Counted from the first letter of the stretch, positions 20,585-32,293 are shown. The stretch is 64,000 nt of DNA from Desulfuromonas versatilis (GCF_019704135.1 NZ_AP024355.1:2846001-2910000); one strand, 5' to 3'. Numbers and translations are program-made. The notes: generated by a model not told the origin, from the sequence alone.

Positions 20585-22045
20585 TTAAAAAAGCCTCTTT
20601 CTTTCGGTGGAGGAACCCACCCCGAGCATCTCGCGGTATTTGGTGACGGTGCGTCGCGCGATATCGATGCCGTGCTCCTTGAGGATCTCCACGATCTTCT
20701 GGTCGGAGTAGGGTTTTTTGGGATTCTCCGCGCCAATGATCTCCTTGATCTTGCTCTTGACGCTCTCCGAGGCGATGGATTCGCCCTGGGTGGTGCTTAT
20801 ACCGCTGTTGAAGAAAAACTTCAACTCAAACAATCCCTGCGGGGTCTGCACGTACTTGTTGGTGGTGACGCGGCTGATGGTCGACTCGTGCATCTCGATG
20901 TCCTCGGCCACATCCCGAAGAACCAGCGGCTTCAGGTATTCGATCCCCTTGTCGAAGAATTCCCGCTGAAACTTGACGATGCTCCTGGTGACCTTGTAGA
21001 TGGTCCGCTGGCGTTGGTGAATGCTCTTGATCAGCCAGACCGCGCCGCGCAGTTTCTCCTGGATGTATTCGCCGGCCTTCTCGTCGACCTTTTCGGCACC
21101 GGAGAGGGCGTTGCGGTAAAAGGAATTGATGCGCAGGTTGGGCAGGCCCTCGTCGTTGAGCACCACCACGTACTCCTCGCCGATCTTGTAGACGAAGATA
21201 TCCGGGGTGATGTAATGGACGTCCTCCTGGCCAAAGGCGCTGCCGGGCCTGGGGTCGAGATTGGAAATGATCTTGGCCGCCCCCAGCACCTCGTCGAGGG
21301 GCACGCCGAGGGCCCTGGCGATGACGGGGTATTTGCGGTTCTCCAACTCGCCGATGTGATCACGAAGTACGGCCTCGACGATGGAGCCCTCCATCCCCAG
21401 GCTCTGCACCTGCCTGAGCAGGCACTCCTGGAGGTTGCGGCAGGCAATGCCGGGCGGATCCAGTTCCTGCACCAGCCTCAGAACCGCCTCGACCTTTTCG
21501 GGTTCGACCCCCGTACTGCCGGCGATCTCCTCGGTGGTGGCCCGCAGGTAGCCGTCCTCGTTGAGGTTGCCGATGATCTCGCCGGCGACGGCCCGGTCCG
21601 CGTCATTGATGCGGGACAGGCTAAGCTGCCACATCAGGTGATCGAAGAGGGTACTTTTTTTGGTCAGCAGGTTCTCGTAGGAGGGCCGGTCCTCATCCTC
21701 TTCGTAAAAGTCGGCCGTCGAACCTCCGAGGTTATACCCTTCGAGATAGGTCTGCCAGTCGATGTCGCTGAGCCCCTCGCTTTCCCCGGCAACCTCCTTA
21801 ACTTCCTGGGCCGGGGCTTCGCCTTCCTTGTTCTCGGGCCCGCTTTCGCTGACTTCCTCCCTCAGTTCCTTTTCATCCAGGGTCTCGACCCCTTCTTCCA
21901 GAACCGGGTTCTCCTCCAATTCCTGCTGAACCATGTCGACCAGTTCCATCCGCGACAGCTGCAACAGCTTGATGGCCTGCTGCAGTTGCGGCGTCATGAC
22001 CAGTTGCTGGCTCAGTTTCAATTGTTGGCGGATCTCTAGTGCCAT
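20585..22045 (-). CDS. rpoN: RNA polymerase sigma-54 factor
   Basis: Alternative sigma factor recognising -24/-12 promoters and requiring NtrC-type activators. The 486 residues show the glutamine-rich activator-interacting region I (MALEIRQQLKLSQQLVMTPQ), an acidic region II, the core-binding part, the helix-turn-helix MHESTISRVTTNKYVQTPQG near 380-400 and the RpoN box ARRTVTKYREMLG near the end. An NtrC-type activator (50611-51966) and a matching promoter (36602-36618, upstream of amt) occur in the same window. It lies between lptB and hpf. Confidence 0.97.
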   Translation of the reverse strand: MALEIRQQLKLSQQLVMTPQLQQAIKLLQLSRMELVDMVQQELEENPVLEEGVETLDEKELREEVSESGPENKEGEAPAQEVKEVAGESEGLSDIDWQTYLEGYNLGGSTADFYEEDEDRPSYENLLTKKSTLFDHLMWQLSLSRINDADRAVAGEIIGNLNEDGYLRATTEEIAGSTGVEPEKVEAVLRLVQELDPPGIACRNLQECLLRQVQSLGMEGSIVEAVLRDHIGELENRKYPVIARALGVPLDEVLGAAKIISNLDPRPGSAFGQEDVHYITPDIFVYKIGEEYVVVLNDEGLPNLRINSFYRNALSGAEKVDEKAGEYIQEKLRGAVWLIKSIHQRQRTIYKVTRSIVKFQREFFDKGIEYLKPLVLRDVAEDIEMHESTISRVTTNKYVQTPQGLFELKFFFNSGISTTQGESIASESVKSKIKEIIGAENPKKPYSDQKIVEILKEHGIDIARRTVTKYREMLGVGSSTERKRLF

Positions 22046-22105
22046 GCTGCTCCCGGGGGGCGGGCCCCGCTTGTTTTGATGGATTGACTGAACCTGCCGG
22101 GCGTC

Positions 22106-22831
22106 TCAGAGCCTGAATTTTTCACCCAGGTAGATGGCCCGCGCACGGGGGCTTTCCGCGATTTGCTGCGGTTGCCCGTATTCAAGGATTTCCCCTTCGT
22201 TGAGGATATAGGCCCGGTCGCAGACACCGAGCGTTTCCCGGACGTTGTGATCGGAAATCAGGACACCGATGCCCCGGGACTTGAGTTCGGAAATAATATT
22301 CTGGATGTCAATGACGGCGATCGGGTCTATGCCGGCGAAGGGCTCGTCGAGGAGGATGAATGCAGGCTCGATGACCAAGGCCCTGGCGATTTCAACGCGC
22401 CTTCGCTCGCCGCCCGAGAGCGCATAGCCCGGGGACCTGGCCACATGGGTCAGGCGGAAATCCTCCAGCAGCTGATCCTTTCGCTTGCGCCCCTTCTCCT
22501 GGGAAAGTCCCAGCGTCTCGATGATCGCCAGCAGATTCTCCTCAACGGTCAACTTGCGAAAAACCGACGCCTCCTGGGGCAGGTAGGCGATGCCGGCCTT
22601 GGCCCGTTGGTACATGGGCAGGTCGGTCAATTCCAGGTCGTCGAGAAACACCTTGCCCCGGTCCGGCCTGACCAGCCCGACCACCATGTAGAACGAGGTG
22701 GTTTTCCCCGCGCCGTTTGGCCCGAGCAGCCCGATCACCTGGCCCGAGGCCACCTCGAGATCGACCGAGCGCACCACCTGCCTGCCACGATAAGCCTTGC
22801 AGAGTTCCCTGGCCCTGAGCCGGCGACTCAA
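22106..22831 (-). CDS. lptB: LPS export ABC transporter ATPase LptB
   Basis: Cytoplasmic ATPase that powers LptFG. In 241 residues it has Walker [21 protein letters not shown] near 33-52, the ABC signature [18 protein letters not shown] near 136-153, Walker [17 protein letters not shown] and the H-loop [11 protein letters not shown]. The start is TTG at 22831, overlapping the lptA stop (TTGA), so the start codon is unusual but forced by coupling. It is followed by rpoN. Confidence 0.95.
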   Translation of the reverse strand: MSRRLRARELCKAYRGRQVVRSVDLEVASGQVIGLLGPNGAGKTTSFYMVVGLVRPDRGKVFLDDLELTDLPMYQRAKAGIAYLPQEASVFRKLTVEENLLAIIETLGLSQEKGRKRKDQLLEDFRLTHVARSPGYALSGGERRRVEIARALVIEPAFILLDEPFAGIDPIAVIDIQNIISELKSRGIGVLISDHNVRETLGVCDRAYILNEGEILEYGQPQQIAESPRARAIYLGEKFRL

Positions 22832-23325
22832 GGTTTTTTCCCCTGGGGATGGAATATCGCATTCACCCGAGAGGAGCCGCCACCCTTGACGATGCTCTTT
22901 TCTTCGTTCAGAAAAACGGTGATCTCCTCACCCTCAACGAAGTCGGCACCATCGTTGACCCTCGGCGATCCGGTCAGCACCACCTTCCCCTCGCGATTGT
23001 AGAAGACGGCCTTCTGACCCGTGGCCACCCGGTCGCCCTGCACAATCCGCACCCCCTGCTCGGCTTCGACCCGATCGATCTCCCGCCCCTTGGGGGTGTA
23101 GACGATGATCAGTTTCTCCGCATAGATGGAGATCGGCCCCTGGGTGGCCATGACGTTGCCGAGAAAGGTGACCAACCCCCTGGAGTCGTCACCCTCGAGA
23201 CGGTCGGACTTGATCTGGATGGGCTGATCGTTCGAATACCCCAGGCCCGCGCCGGTCTGCGCATGGATCGGGCCGGCAACGAATATCGCTAACGCCGCAA
23301 GGGCCAGGACTGCCTTATTCCTCAT
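22828..23325 (-). CDS. lptA: LPS transport periplasmic protein LptA (OstA-like)
   Basis: A 165-residue secreted OstA/LptA-type protein that would form the periplasmic bridge for LPS. The signal peptide [23 protein letters not shown] is clear with cleavage after HAQ. The mature part has the family pattern [40 protein letters not shown] and [12 protein letters not shown]. It overlaps lptC upstream (ATGA) and lptB downstream (TTGA), so all three are coupled. Confidence 0.92.
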   Translation of the reverse strand: MRNKAVLALAALAIFVAGPIHAQTGAGLGYSNDQPIQIKSDRLEGDDSRGLVTFLGNVMATQGPISIYAEKLIIVYTPKGREIDRVEAEQGVRIVQGDRVATGQKAVFYNREGKVVLTGSPRVNDGADFVEGEEITVFLNEEKSIVKGGGSSRVNAIFHPQGKKP

Positions 23326-23903
23326 CGTCTTCTAACGTCACTTTCGCCTGGGATCAGAGCGGTAACCTCGGCCAGCAACTCGTAGGTGTAATCCTCGACA
23401 TTGAGGCGCATCCCTCTGCCGGTAACCTGGAGTTCCTTCCCGACCACGCGCACCCGATCCACCGCGGAAATCATGTTCTCGTCGTTCCGGTACGCCAAGC
23501 GCTCCGTGTAGAAGGCGTCTCCCCGGGGGTTGGTGACCACGACCTCCCCCTCCACCTCGACGAGCCCGACCTCATGATTGATCTGCCCGAGGTTCGCCTT
23601 CAGAGTGCCGTTCTCCTCACCCTTTTCGTCGAAGAAAGTCAGCTCGACATTTTCGATGCTGGTGACACCCTGCCGCACGCTGTGGGCAGCCGAATCGGCC
23701 ACCAGGGTCCAGCGGCGGACCCCATCGCGGGTCTCTGTATAGTTGATCTTTTTTAAAGCCAGGTCGATGTTGCTGGGGAGCGAGTCCAGAACCTCCTCCG
23801 GACCGCCGCCGCGGAAATTGACCGCCACCGTCACGGCCAGGCCGCAGGCCAGCGAAAACATCAAAAAAACCAAGAAATTACGAACATTTAACTTTCGTGC
23901 CAT
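23322..23903 (-). CDS. lptC: LPS export protein LptC
   Basis: A single-pass inner-membrane protein that passes LPS from LptFG to LptA. The ATG at 23903 gives MARKLNVRNFLVFLMFSLAC, with one N-terminal membrane segment (about residues 10-28) and a periplasmic beta-jellyroll domain (YTETRDGVRRWTLVADSAAH, KANLGQINHEVGLVEVEGEV, TERLAYRNDENMISAVDRVR). An ATG ten codons upstream is possible but less likely. The gene sits between kdsC and lptA, as in many Proteobacteria. Confidence 0.9.
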   Translation of the reverse strand: MARKLNVRNFLVFLMFSLACGLAVTVAVNFRGGGPEEVLDSLPSNIDLALKKINYTETRDGVRRWTLVADSAAHSVRQGVTSIENVELTFFDEKGEENGTLKANLGQINHEVGLVEVEGEVVVTNPRGDAFYTERLAYRNDENMISAVDRVRVVGKELQVTGRGMRLNVEDYTYELLAEVTALIPGESDVRRR

Positions 23904-23987
23904 GGTTGGATAGAGTATACCATCATAGAACAAGGGTGTAAAGGCGATTTTCCGGAGGTTGGCACGGGATTTGAATCTGATGTATGG

Positions 23988-24503
23988 TCAGGCGAAATAC
24001 CTGGCGGTCAGCTCTTCCCAGCGGCCGGTCTGCTTAAGGATCAGGTCACACAGTTCGCGCACCGCGCCGCGGCCGCCGGGCCTGGAGGTCACGTAATGCA
24101 CGCAGGACTTGACCTCCTCGACGGCATCGGCCACGGTTGCGGCAAAGCCTACCCTGCGCAGGATCGGCAAATCGACCACGTCGTCACCGACGTAGGCCAC
24201 TTCCCGGTCGCCGATCCCCAGTGTCTCGAGGATTTCCCGGTACGGCACCAGCTTGTCCTTGGCCCCCTGGTAGAGGATTTCGATGCCCAGCTCCTCGGCG
24301 CGCCGATTGACCACCGTCGACTCTCGGCCGGTGATGATCCCGACCCGGATGCCGACCCGCTGGATCAGTTTGAGCCCGTGACCGTCCTTGACGTCGAAGG
24401 CCTTGGTCTCCACCCCGTTGGCGTCGTAGATGATCCGGCCGTCGGTCATCACTCCGTCGACATCGAGCAGCAGCAGCTTGATCGGCTCCAGACGCTCCCT
24501 CAT
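23988..24503 (-). CDS. kdsC: 3-deoxy-D-manno-octulosonate 8-phosphate phosphatase
   Basis: HAD-family phosphatase that releases Kdo from Kdo-8-phosphate. The 171 residues begin MRERLEPIKLLLLDVDGVMT with the nucleophile Asp in DVDGVMTDG. The family features IITGREST, KDKLVPYREIL and YVGDDVVDLPILRRVG follow in order. The start is taken as the ATG at 24503 in a TGATG overlap with the kdsD stop; a GTG one codon earlier is an alternative. Confidence 0.94.
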   Translation of the reverse strand: MRERLEPIKLLLLDVDGVMTDGRIIYDANGVETKAFDVKDGHGLKLIQRVGIRVGIITGRESTVVNRRAEELGIEILYQGAKDKLVPYREILETLGIGDREVAYVGDDVVDLPILRRVGFAATVADAVEEVKSCVHYVTSRPGGRGAVRELCDLILKQTGRWEELTARYFA

Positions 24504-25474
24504 CACACCACCCCCGCCTTGAGCAGGTCGTGCAGGTGCACGATCCCGACCGGTGCCTGATCCTCATCGTGCTCGAAAACGAACAGCGAGGTGATGGAGT
24601 GCTGCTCCATCTTCTGCAGGGCCTTGGCGGCAAGGTTCGAGCGCAGAATGCGCTTGGGGTTGCGCGACATCATTTCGCCGATGGGGCGGTTGAGCCCGTC
24701 GAAACCTTTTTCGATGACCCGGCGCAGGTCGCCGTCGGTGAACACGCCGAGCAGCGCCCCGGCAGGATCGACCACCCCGGTGATGCCGAGCTTCTTGCTG
24801 GTGATCTCGAACAGGGCCTCCTTGACCGGCGTCTCCGGTTTGACCAGGGGGATGGCCGCACCCGCGTGCATGATCTCCTCGACCCGCAGCAGCAGGCGCT
24901 TGCCAAGGGATCCGCCGGGATGATAGAGAGCGAAGTCCTCCTCCCTGAAGCCCCGCTGCAGCAGCAGAGCGACTGCCAGCGCATCGCCCATGGCGAGGGT
25001 GGCGGTGGTGCTGGCCGTGGGCGCCAGTCCCAGCGGGCAGGCCTCTTCCTGGATGGAGATGTCGAGGAACACGTCCCCGGCCTTGGCCAGGGTGGAGGAG
25101 GGGTTGCCGCTCATGGTGATCAGCGGCAGGCCCATGCGCTTGATGATCGGCAGGATGCGCACCACCTCCTCGGTCTCACCCGAGTTGGAGACCGCCACCA
25201 CCAGGTCGCCCTTCATCAGCATCCCCAGGTCGCCGTGAATACCCTCGGCCGGGTGCAGGAACAAGGCCGGCGTGCCGGTGGAGGCCATGGTCGCCGCCAC
25301 CTTCTGGCAGATCAGGCCCGACTTGCCCATGCCGGTGATGACCACCCGCCCCTGGCAGGCCAGGACCATTTCCACGGCTTTGGAAAAATTGCCGTCGATC
25401 CGCTCGATCAGCGCCGAGACCGCTTCGGCCTCGATGCGCAGGACCCGCTTTGCCGATTCAACAATATCGTTCAC
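24503..25474 (-). CDS. kdsD: Arabinose-5-phosphate isomerase (KdsD/KpsF family)
   Basis: Converts ribulose-5-phosphate to arabinose-5-phosphate, the first Kdo precursor. The 323 residues have an N-terminal SIS domain (GRVVITGMGKSGLICQKVAA, AVSNSGETEEVVRILP, LYHPGGSLGKRLLLRVEEIM) and two C-terminal CBS domains from about residue 205. The start is GTG at 25474, one base after the kdsA stop, with AAGGAAAG upstream. It is placed with kdsA, kdsC and kdsB, so the whole Kdo route is present in this window. Confidence 0.93.
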   Translation of the reverse strand: MNDIVESAKRVLRIEAEAVSALIERIDGNFSKAVEMVLACQGRVVITGMGKSGLICQKVAATMASTGTPALFLHPAEGIHGDLGMLMKGDLVVAVSNSGETEEVVRILPIIKRMGLPLITMSGNPSSTLAKAGDVFLDISIQEEACPLGLAPTASTTATLAMGDALAVALLLQRGFREEDFALYHPGGSLGKRLLLRVEEIMHAGAAIPLVKPETPVKEALFEITSKKLGITGVVDPAGALLGVFTDGDLRRVIEKGFDGLNRPIGEMMSRNPKRILRSNLAAKALQKMEQHSITSLFVFEHDEDQAPVGIVHLHDLLKAGVV

Positions 25475-25475
25475 T

Positions 25476-26303
25476 TCAGTTGCTTTCCTTGACAATGGCG
25501 TCGATCGCCAGGATTTCCTTGAGCATCTTGGGCACATCGCCCAGCGGCAGCGAGTTGGGTCCGTCGCACAGGGCCTTGTCGGGATTTTCGTGGACCTCCC
25601 AGAACAGCCCATCGATGCCGGTGGCTACAGCCGCCCGGGAAAGAGCCCCCACATACTGCCGCTGCCCCCCAGAGGAGGTGCCGGCGCCGCCTGGCAACTG
25701 CACCGAGTGGGTGGCGTCGAAAATCACCGGGCAGCCGGTTTCGCGCATGATGACCAACGAGCGCATGTCGGTTACCAGGTTATTGTAGCCGAAGGAGGCG
25801 CCGCGCTCGGTGAGCAGGATCTGGCGGTTGCCCGTCGACTCGATCTTGCCCACCGCGTTGCGCATGTCCCAGGGGGCGAGAAACTGCCCCTTTTTCACGT
25901 TGACCACCCTCCCCGTCTCGCCGGCGGCGACCAGCAGGTCGGTCTGGCGGCTGAGAAAGGCGGGGATCTGGAGGATATCGAGAACCTCGGCCGCAGGGGC
26001 GACCTGGCTGAGGTCATGCACGTCGGAGATGACCGGCACATCGAAATCCCGCTTCACGCGCTCGAGAATCCGCAGCCCCTCCTCGATGCCGGGACCGCGG
26101 AAGGAGGTGACCGAGGTGCGGTTGGCCTTGTCGTAGGAGGCCTTGAACACCAGGCCGATGCCCAGATCCGAAGTGAGCCGCTTGAGAAACTCGGCAATGC
26201 GCAGGGTCAGCCCCTCCTCCTCGATGGCGCAGGGGCCGGCGATCAGAACCAGGGGGCGGCCGCCGCCGAACACGGCGTTGCCGACGGTGATCTCGCGAAC
26301 CAT
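25476..26303 (-). CDS. kdsA: 3-deoxy-8-phosphooctulonate synthase
   Basis: Condenses arabinose-5-phosphate with phosphoenolpyruvate to Kdo-8-phosphate. The 275 residues contain [20 protein letters not shown] at the N-terminus, [20 protein letters not shown] near 53-72, [20 protein letters not shown] and [12 protein letters not shown] near 190-200. The ATG at 26303 directly abuts the pyrG stop with no spacer. It is followed by kdsD after one nucleotide. Confidence 0.96.
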   Translation of the reverse strand: MVREITVGNAVFGGGRPLVLIAGPCAIEEEGLTLRIAEFLKRLTSDLGIGLVFKASYDKANRTSVTSFRGPGIEEGLRILERVKRDFDVPVISDVHDLSQVAPAAEVLDILQIPAFLSRQTDLLVAAGETGRVVNVKKGQFLAPWDMRNAVGKIESTGNRQILLTERGASFGYNNLVTDMRSLVIMRETGCPVIFDATHSVQLPGGAGTSSGGQRQYVGALSRAAVATGIDGLFWEVHENPDKALCDGPNSLPLGDVPKMLKEILAIDAIVKESN

Positions 26304-27962
<1,659 letters not shown>

Positions 27963-27992
27963 TCAAAGAAAGAATCTTACACAGATGCCCCT

Positions 27993-28024
27993 AAAAAGAA
28001 AACCCCAAATCTTTCGGGGCTTTT
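27993..28024 (-). terminator. Intrinsic terminator downstream of kdsB
   Basis: Stem CCCC (28003-28006) / GGGG (28016-28019), extended by AAA/TTT pairing around a bulge. On the minus strand it is followed by TTTTCTTTTT. It separates kdsB from the pyrG operon, so pyrG should have its own promoter in 27909-27992. Confidence 0.8.
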
Positions 28025-28027
28025 ATT

Positions 28028-28783
28028 TCAAATTCGGTTAATTTTCAGATATTCCCTGACCTTCTCGAGGTCTTCGGGAGTATCCACTCCCAGCGAACTC
28101 AGCGAGGTCTCCACCACGCGGATTTTATGCCCGTGCTCCAGGGCCCGGAGCTGTTCGAGCTTTTCCAGGTTTTCCAGGGGGGTGACGGGCAGCCCGGGGT
28201 AGGCGAGGAGAAAATCGCGGCGGTAGACGTAGAGGCCGATATGCTTGCAGGCCTGCAGCTCTTGAAACTGCTCCTGCAGACCGTCGGCAAAATCCCGGGG
28301 GTGGGGGATGGGCGCGCGGGAGAAATACAGGGCAAAGCCCTCCCGGTCGGTCACCACCTTGACCACGTTGGGGTTGAGAAACTCTTCCACCGAGGCTATG
28401 GGGGTTTTGAGCGTGCCCATGGGGATGGAGGGGTCGGTGGTCAACGGCTCCACCGCCATGTCGATCATCCGCGGGTCGATCAGCGGCTCGTCCCCCTGGA
28501 CGTTGACTACGATATCGGTCTCGATCCGGGCCGCGACCTCGGCCAGCCGGTCGGTGCCGGTGGGGTGGTCGCTGCGGGTCATCTGCACCTCTCCGCCAAA
28601 AGCCTGAACGGCCTGGCGGATTCGCTCGTCGTCGGTGGCCACGATCACCCGGTCGACCAGCGCGGAGCGGGAGGTCCGCTCGTAGACCCACTGGATCATC
28701 GGCTTGCCGGCAATCTCCGCCAGCGGTTTGCCGGGGAAACGACTCGAAGCGTAACGGGCGGGAATAAGGGCGGTGACGCGCAT
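28028..28783 (-). CDS. kdsB: 3-deoxy-manno-octulosonate cytidylyltransferase
   Basis: Activates Kdo to CMP-Kdo for lipid A assembly. The 251 residues begin [24 protein letters not shown] and carry [20 protein letters not shown], the [12 protein letters not shown] substrate motif near residue 95-106 and [12 protein letters not shown] near 150. This is the full family length. AAAGGAA precedes the ATG. It is transcribed toward pyrG but ended by the terminator at 27993-28024. Confidence 0.96.
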   Translation of the reverse strand: MRVTALIPARYASSRFPGKPLAEIAGKPMIQWVYERTSRSALVDRVIVATDDERIRQAVQAFGGEVQMTRSDHPTGTDRLAEVAARIETDIVVNVQGDEPLIDPRMIDMAVEPLTTDPSIPMGTLKTPIASVEEFLNPNVVKVVTDREGFALYFSRAPIPHPRDFADGLQEQFQELQACKHIGLYVYRRDFLLAYPGLPVTPLENLEKLEQLRALEHGHKIRVVETSLSSLGVDTPEDLEKVREYLKINRI

Positions 28784-28890
28784 GGGAGGTTCCTTTCGGG
28801 AAGGATAAAACCGCCCGTAGAGTAATGAAATACCCGGGGGTTGTCAAGCCGGGCAAACGCCCTCGGGGGTTAGGTTTTCGGCCCGATGCG

Positions 28891-28916
28891 AAAAGGGGCG
28901 GCCACCTGGGCCACCC
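28891..28916 (-). terminator. Probable terminator of the sulfate assimilation operon
   Basis: Stem GGGCGGCC (28896-28903) / GGCCACCC (28909-28916), loop ACCTG. On the minus strand it is followed by four T. A second hairpin (CTCACCTG at 28935-28942 with CAGGTGAG at 28948-28955) overlaps the sulfite reductase stop. The T-tract is short, so this is a moderate call. Confidence 0.5.
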
Positions 28917-28946
28917 ACTTTTTTCTCCTCACGGCTCACCTGCGGT

Positions 28947-30260
28947 TCAGGTGAGTTTGCCTACCGCCGCGACCAGCTCCTCCAGGCCGATCCCTTGCTG
29001 CACCGGCTCGCCGAAACCCTCGCCCTCGCGCCGCAACAGGTCGAAGAGCGGCCGGCGCTCGCCATCCTCGCCGGCGACCTTTTTCACCGTGACGATGCCG
29101 AAATCGGCCAGCTGCGGCTGGGAACAGGAGTTGGGGCAGCCCGAGATCGCCCAGCGGCCCGAGCGGGCCTGTCCGCCCATGGCGCCGATCAGCTCGCGGG
29201 CGACATCGCGCACCGGGGCCAGCCCCATGCGGCACTCGTGGCTGCCGGGGCAGATCCGGAAGCTGACCGCCTCCTCGGGCGCCGGTCCGGCCAGCCCGAC
29301 CGCGGCCAGCGCTTGGCGCACCGCCTCGACAGGACGCCCCTCGCCCGGCAGCAGCGCCAGGTTCTGGTCGGCGGTCAGGGCCAGGAAACCCTCTGCCTGT
29401 TGGGCGGCGACCCGGGCCAGGGCACGGAGCTTCTCTGCCGAAATCTCCCCGGCGAAAACGGGCACTTCAACAAATTCCAGAGAATCCGCCTGAGGTTTTG
29501 CCGTCAGCTGCTCGGGCAGGGGGTTGGCAATCTCGAGGGCGCTGACAGCCGCCATCTCGGCGGCCACCAGGTCGCGAAGCCGAGCCTCGCCGATATCGTT
29601 CAGCAGGTGCTTGAGACGCTTGCCGGCCTGGCCGTTGGCCTTGTAGACCCGCACCACCGCCTCGATGATGGGGAGCAGGCGCTTCTCCGCCACCCGGTTG
29701 GCGAACAGGAACCCCGGCTGGGGCTGGCGGCCGAGCCCCCCGGCCACCCAGACGTCGTAGAGCTCGCGCCCCTCTTCGCTGCCGAGATAAACCAGGCCGA
29801 CGTCCTGGATCAGGTGGCGGGCCCCCTGATAGCCGGCGTCGACGCCGATCTTGAACTTTTTCGGCAGCCCCTCGAAATGGGGGTTGCCGGCAAAATGCCG
29901 GTGCAGCTTGCGGGCCAGCACCTGGGCGGTGCCGAACCCGGCGGCGAAGGTGGTGCTGCAGGAGATCCCGCGCACCGCGCCGCCGCAGGCCCCCCGGGAG
30001 GTCAACCCCACCGCGGCGAGCATGCGCGTCACCTCGGCGAGGTTTTCGTAGCGCAGCCAGTGGATCTCGATGCTGCCGCGGCTGGTCAGGTGAAGCTTGC
30101 CGTTGGAAAACCGCTCGGCGATAGCGCAGACCTTCTCCGTCTGTTCGGCGGAGATCACCCCGGCGGGGACCTTGACCCGCAGCATCAGGTCCCCCTCGGC
30201 ATTCTGCTGATAGATGCCGTTGATCCGCAGTTTCTGGTAGTCGATGGTGGTGTCGGACAT
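28947..30260 (-). CDS. Assimilatory sulfite reductase (siroheme, ferredoxin type)
   Basis: Reduces sulfite to sulfide for cysteine synthesis. In 437 residues it shows two ferritin-like nitrite/sulfite reductase half-repeats. One has LTSRGSIEIHWLRYENLAEV and LTSRGACGGAVRGISC in the N-terminal half. The siroheme/[4Fe-4S] cysteines in the C-terminal half are CPGSHEC (C-x5-C) and CPNSC (C-x3-C). The start at 30260 (MSDTTIDYQKLRINGIYQQN) fits the family; a 17-codon extension overlapping cysNC is unlikely. A dissimilatory role is unlikely because it is a single chain and sits last in a cysH-cysD-cysNC operon. Confidence 0.85.
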   Translation of the reverse strand: MSDTTIDYQKLRINGIYQQNAEGDLMLRVKVPAGVISAEQTEKVCAIAERFSNGKLHLTSRGSIEIHWLRYENLAEVTRMLAAVGLTSRGACGGAVRGISCSTTFAAGFGTAQVLARKLHRHFAGNPHFEGLPKKFKIGVDAGYQGARHLIQDVGLVYLGSEEGRELYDVWVAGGLGRQPQPGFLFANRVAEKRLLPIIEAVVRVYKANGQAGKRLKHLLNDIGEARLRDLVAAEMAAVSALEIANPLPEQLTAKPQADSLEFVEVPVFAGEISAEKLRALARVAAQQAEGFLALTADQNLALLPGEGRPVEAVRQALAAVGLAGPAPEEAVSFRICPGSHECRMGLAPVRDVARELIGAMGGQARSGRWAISGCPNSCSQPQLADFGIVTVKKVAGEDGERRPLFDLLRREGEGFGEPVQQGIGLEELVAAVGKLT

Positions 30261-30310
30261 GGACTCGATCCCTTCGATGTTTACTTGGACAGACCCTTCG
30301 GGCCGCCTCA

Positions 30311-32248
30311 TTATATGCCTGCGGTCCCCTCAAAGGTCAACGGCGCGGCGTCGCAGCCGGTCAGCCGGTAGAGCTCGTGGACGAGCTTTTCGGCCAACTC
30401 CTCCGGCGCCCCCTGGGCCCCGTGCACGGTGATCTCGGGGTTCTCCGGCGGCTCGTAGATGGCGTCGATGCCGGTCACGTCCTTCAGTTCGCCGGCCCGG
30501 GCCTTCTGGTAGAGGCCGGTGGTGTCGCGGGCCTCGCAGACCTCCAGGGGGGTGTCGACATAGATCTCGACGAACTCCCCGGGTTCGAGGATCTCGCGGG
30601 CCGTGGCCCGCTCGCTGCGGAAAGGCGAGGTCACCGAAGCGAGCACGATCAGGCCGGCATCGACGAACAGTTTGGAAACCTCGGCCACCCGGCGGATGTG
30701 TTCCACCTGGTCGGGGTCGCTGTAGCCCAGGTCGTGGTTCAGGCCGTGGCGCAGCTGGTCGCCGTCGAGGATGTAGGTGTGCTTGCCGTGGGAATGCAGC
30801 TTCTTCTCCACCAGGGCGGCCAGGGTCGACTTGCCCGCCCCGGGCAAGCCGGTGAACCAGAGCACCTTGGGCCGCTGCCCCTTGAGAACCGCGCGGGCGG
30901 TCTTGTTGATCTCGATGGCGTGCCAGTCTTCGCCCGCTGCGCGCTGCAGGGGAGCGTCGATCATCCCGGCGCCGACGGTAGCGTTGGTGAAGCGGTCGAT
31001 GAGAATGAAGTTGCCCATGCCGCGGTTGTCGCCATAGGGGTCGAAGGAGATCCCCTTGCTGACGCTCAGGCTGCACACCCCCACCTCGTTGAGCGCCAGG
31101 GTCTTGCCCGGCTCGTGCTGCAGGGTGTTGACGTTGACCTTGAAGTGCAGATCGCTTACCTGGGCCGGGGCGGTGCTGGAGCCCGCCTTGATCAGGTAGC
31201 TGCGCCCGGGCAGCAGCGCCTCCTCGTGGAGCCAGACGATCTTGGCCTCGAACTGGTCGGTGTGGAAGGGGCGGTTTTCCGGCGTCGCCAGGGTATCGCC
31301 GCGGCTGATGTCGATCTCGTCGCTCAGGGTCAGGGTCACCGCCTGGCCGGCGGCGGCCTGGTCGAGATCCCCGTCCATGGTGACGATGCGCGCCACCTTG
31401 CTGGTCTTGCCCGAGGAGGTGACCGCCACCTCGTCGCCCGGGCGGATCGAACCCGAGGCGATGGTGCCGCAGAAGCCGCGGAAATCGAGGTTGGGCCGGT
31501 TGACCCACTGCACCCGCATGCGGAAGGGCTTGCCCGCCGAGGCATCGGCCACCTGGACGGTTTCCAGATACTCCATCAGGGTCGGGCCGCCGTACCAGGG
31601 GGTTGAGTCGCTGCGCACCAGGACGTTGGCCCCCTCGAGGGCCGAGATGGGGATGGGAGCGATCTGCTCGAAACCCAGCCCCTCGGCGAAGGCCTCGTAT
31701 TCGGCGCGGATCTGCTCGAAGCGCTCGGCGCTGTAGTCCACCAGGTCCATCTTGTTAATGGCCAGCACCACGTGGCGGATGCCGACCAGCGAAACCAGGT
31801 AGCTGTGGCGCTTGGTCTGGGTCAACACCCCCTTGCGGGCGTCGATGAGAATCACCGCGACCTGGGCGGTGGAGGCGCCGGTGACCATGTTGCGGGTGTA
31901 CTGCTCGTGGCCGGGGGTGTCGGCGACGATAAACTTGCGCTTGTCGGTGGAGAAGAACCGATAGGCCACATCGATGGTGATCCCCTGCTCGCGCTCGGCC
32001 TGCAGGCCGTCGAGCAACAGGGCGTAGTCGATATTCTCCCCCTGGGTGCCGACTCGCTTGCTGTCGGCTTCCAGCGCGGCGAGCTGGTCCTCGAAGACCA
32101 TCTTCGAATCCCACAGCAGCCGCCCGATCAGGGTGCTCTTGCCGTCATCGACGCTGCCGCAGGTGATAAAGCGCAGCATCCCCTTCTCTTCCTGGCTCTT
32201 CAGGTAGGCGTGGATGTCGCGGGCGATCAAATCGGATTGGTGAGCCAT
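30311..32248 (-). CDS. cysNC: Bifunctional sulfate adenylyltransferase GTPase subunit / APS kinase
   Basis: A 645-residue fusion. Residues 1 to about 440 are CysN, an EF-Tu-like GTPase that drives ATP sulfurylase (P-loop CGSVDDGKSTLIGRLLWDSK, VADTPGHEQYTRNMVTGAST, AINKMDLVDYS). Residues about 455-645 are CysC, APS kinase (WFTGLPGAGKSTLAALVEKK, GDQLRHGLNHDLGYSD). With CysD it makes APS and then PAPS. It lies between cysD and the sulfite reductase gene. A tandem 9-mer repeat sits in the gap to cysD. Confidence 0.95.
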   Translation of the reverse strand: MAHQSDLIARDIHAYLKSQEEKGMLRFITCGSVDDGKSTLIGRLLWDSKMVFEDQLAALEADSKRVGTQGENIDYALLLDGLQAEREQGITIDVAYRFFSTDKRKFIVADTPGHEQYTRNMVTGASTAQVAVILIDARKGVLTQTKRHSYLVSLVGIRHVVLAINKMDLVDYSAERFEQIRAEYEAFAEGLGFEQIAPIPISALEGANVLVRSDSTPWYGGPTLMEYLETVQVADASAGKPFRMRVQWVNRPNLDFRGFCGTIASGSIRPGDEVAVTSSGKTSKVARIVTMDGDLDQAAAGQAVTLTLSDEIDISRGDTLATPENRPFHTDQFEAKIVWLHEEALLPGRSYLIKAGSSTAPAQVSDLHFKVNVNTLQHEPGKTLALNEVGVCSLSVSKGISFDPYGDNRGMGNFILIDRFTNATVGAGMIDAPLQRAAGEDWHAIEINKTARAVLKGQRPKVLWFTGLPGAGKSTLAALVEKKLHSHGKHTYILDGDQLRHGLNHDLGYSDPDQVEHIRRVAEVSKLFVDAGLIVLASVTSPFRSERATAREILEPGEFVEIYVDTPLEVCEARDTTGLYQKARAGELKDVTGIDAIYEPPENPEITVHGAQGAPEELAEKLVHELYRLTGCDAAPLTFEGTAGI

Positions 32249-32293
32249 TGCAACCTCTTTTATGAACAGAAAAACCTCTTTGGGGGCGCGCCT

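Noticed and set aside
28947-30260. Dissimilatory sulfite reductase
   Set aside because: It is a single chain in an assimilatory cysH-cysD-cysNC operon, without a DsrB partner or other dsr genes.
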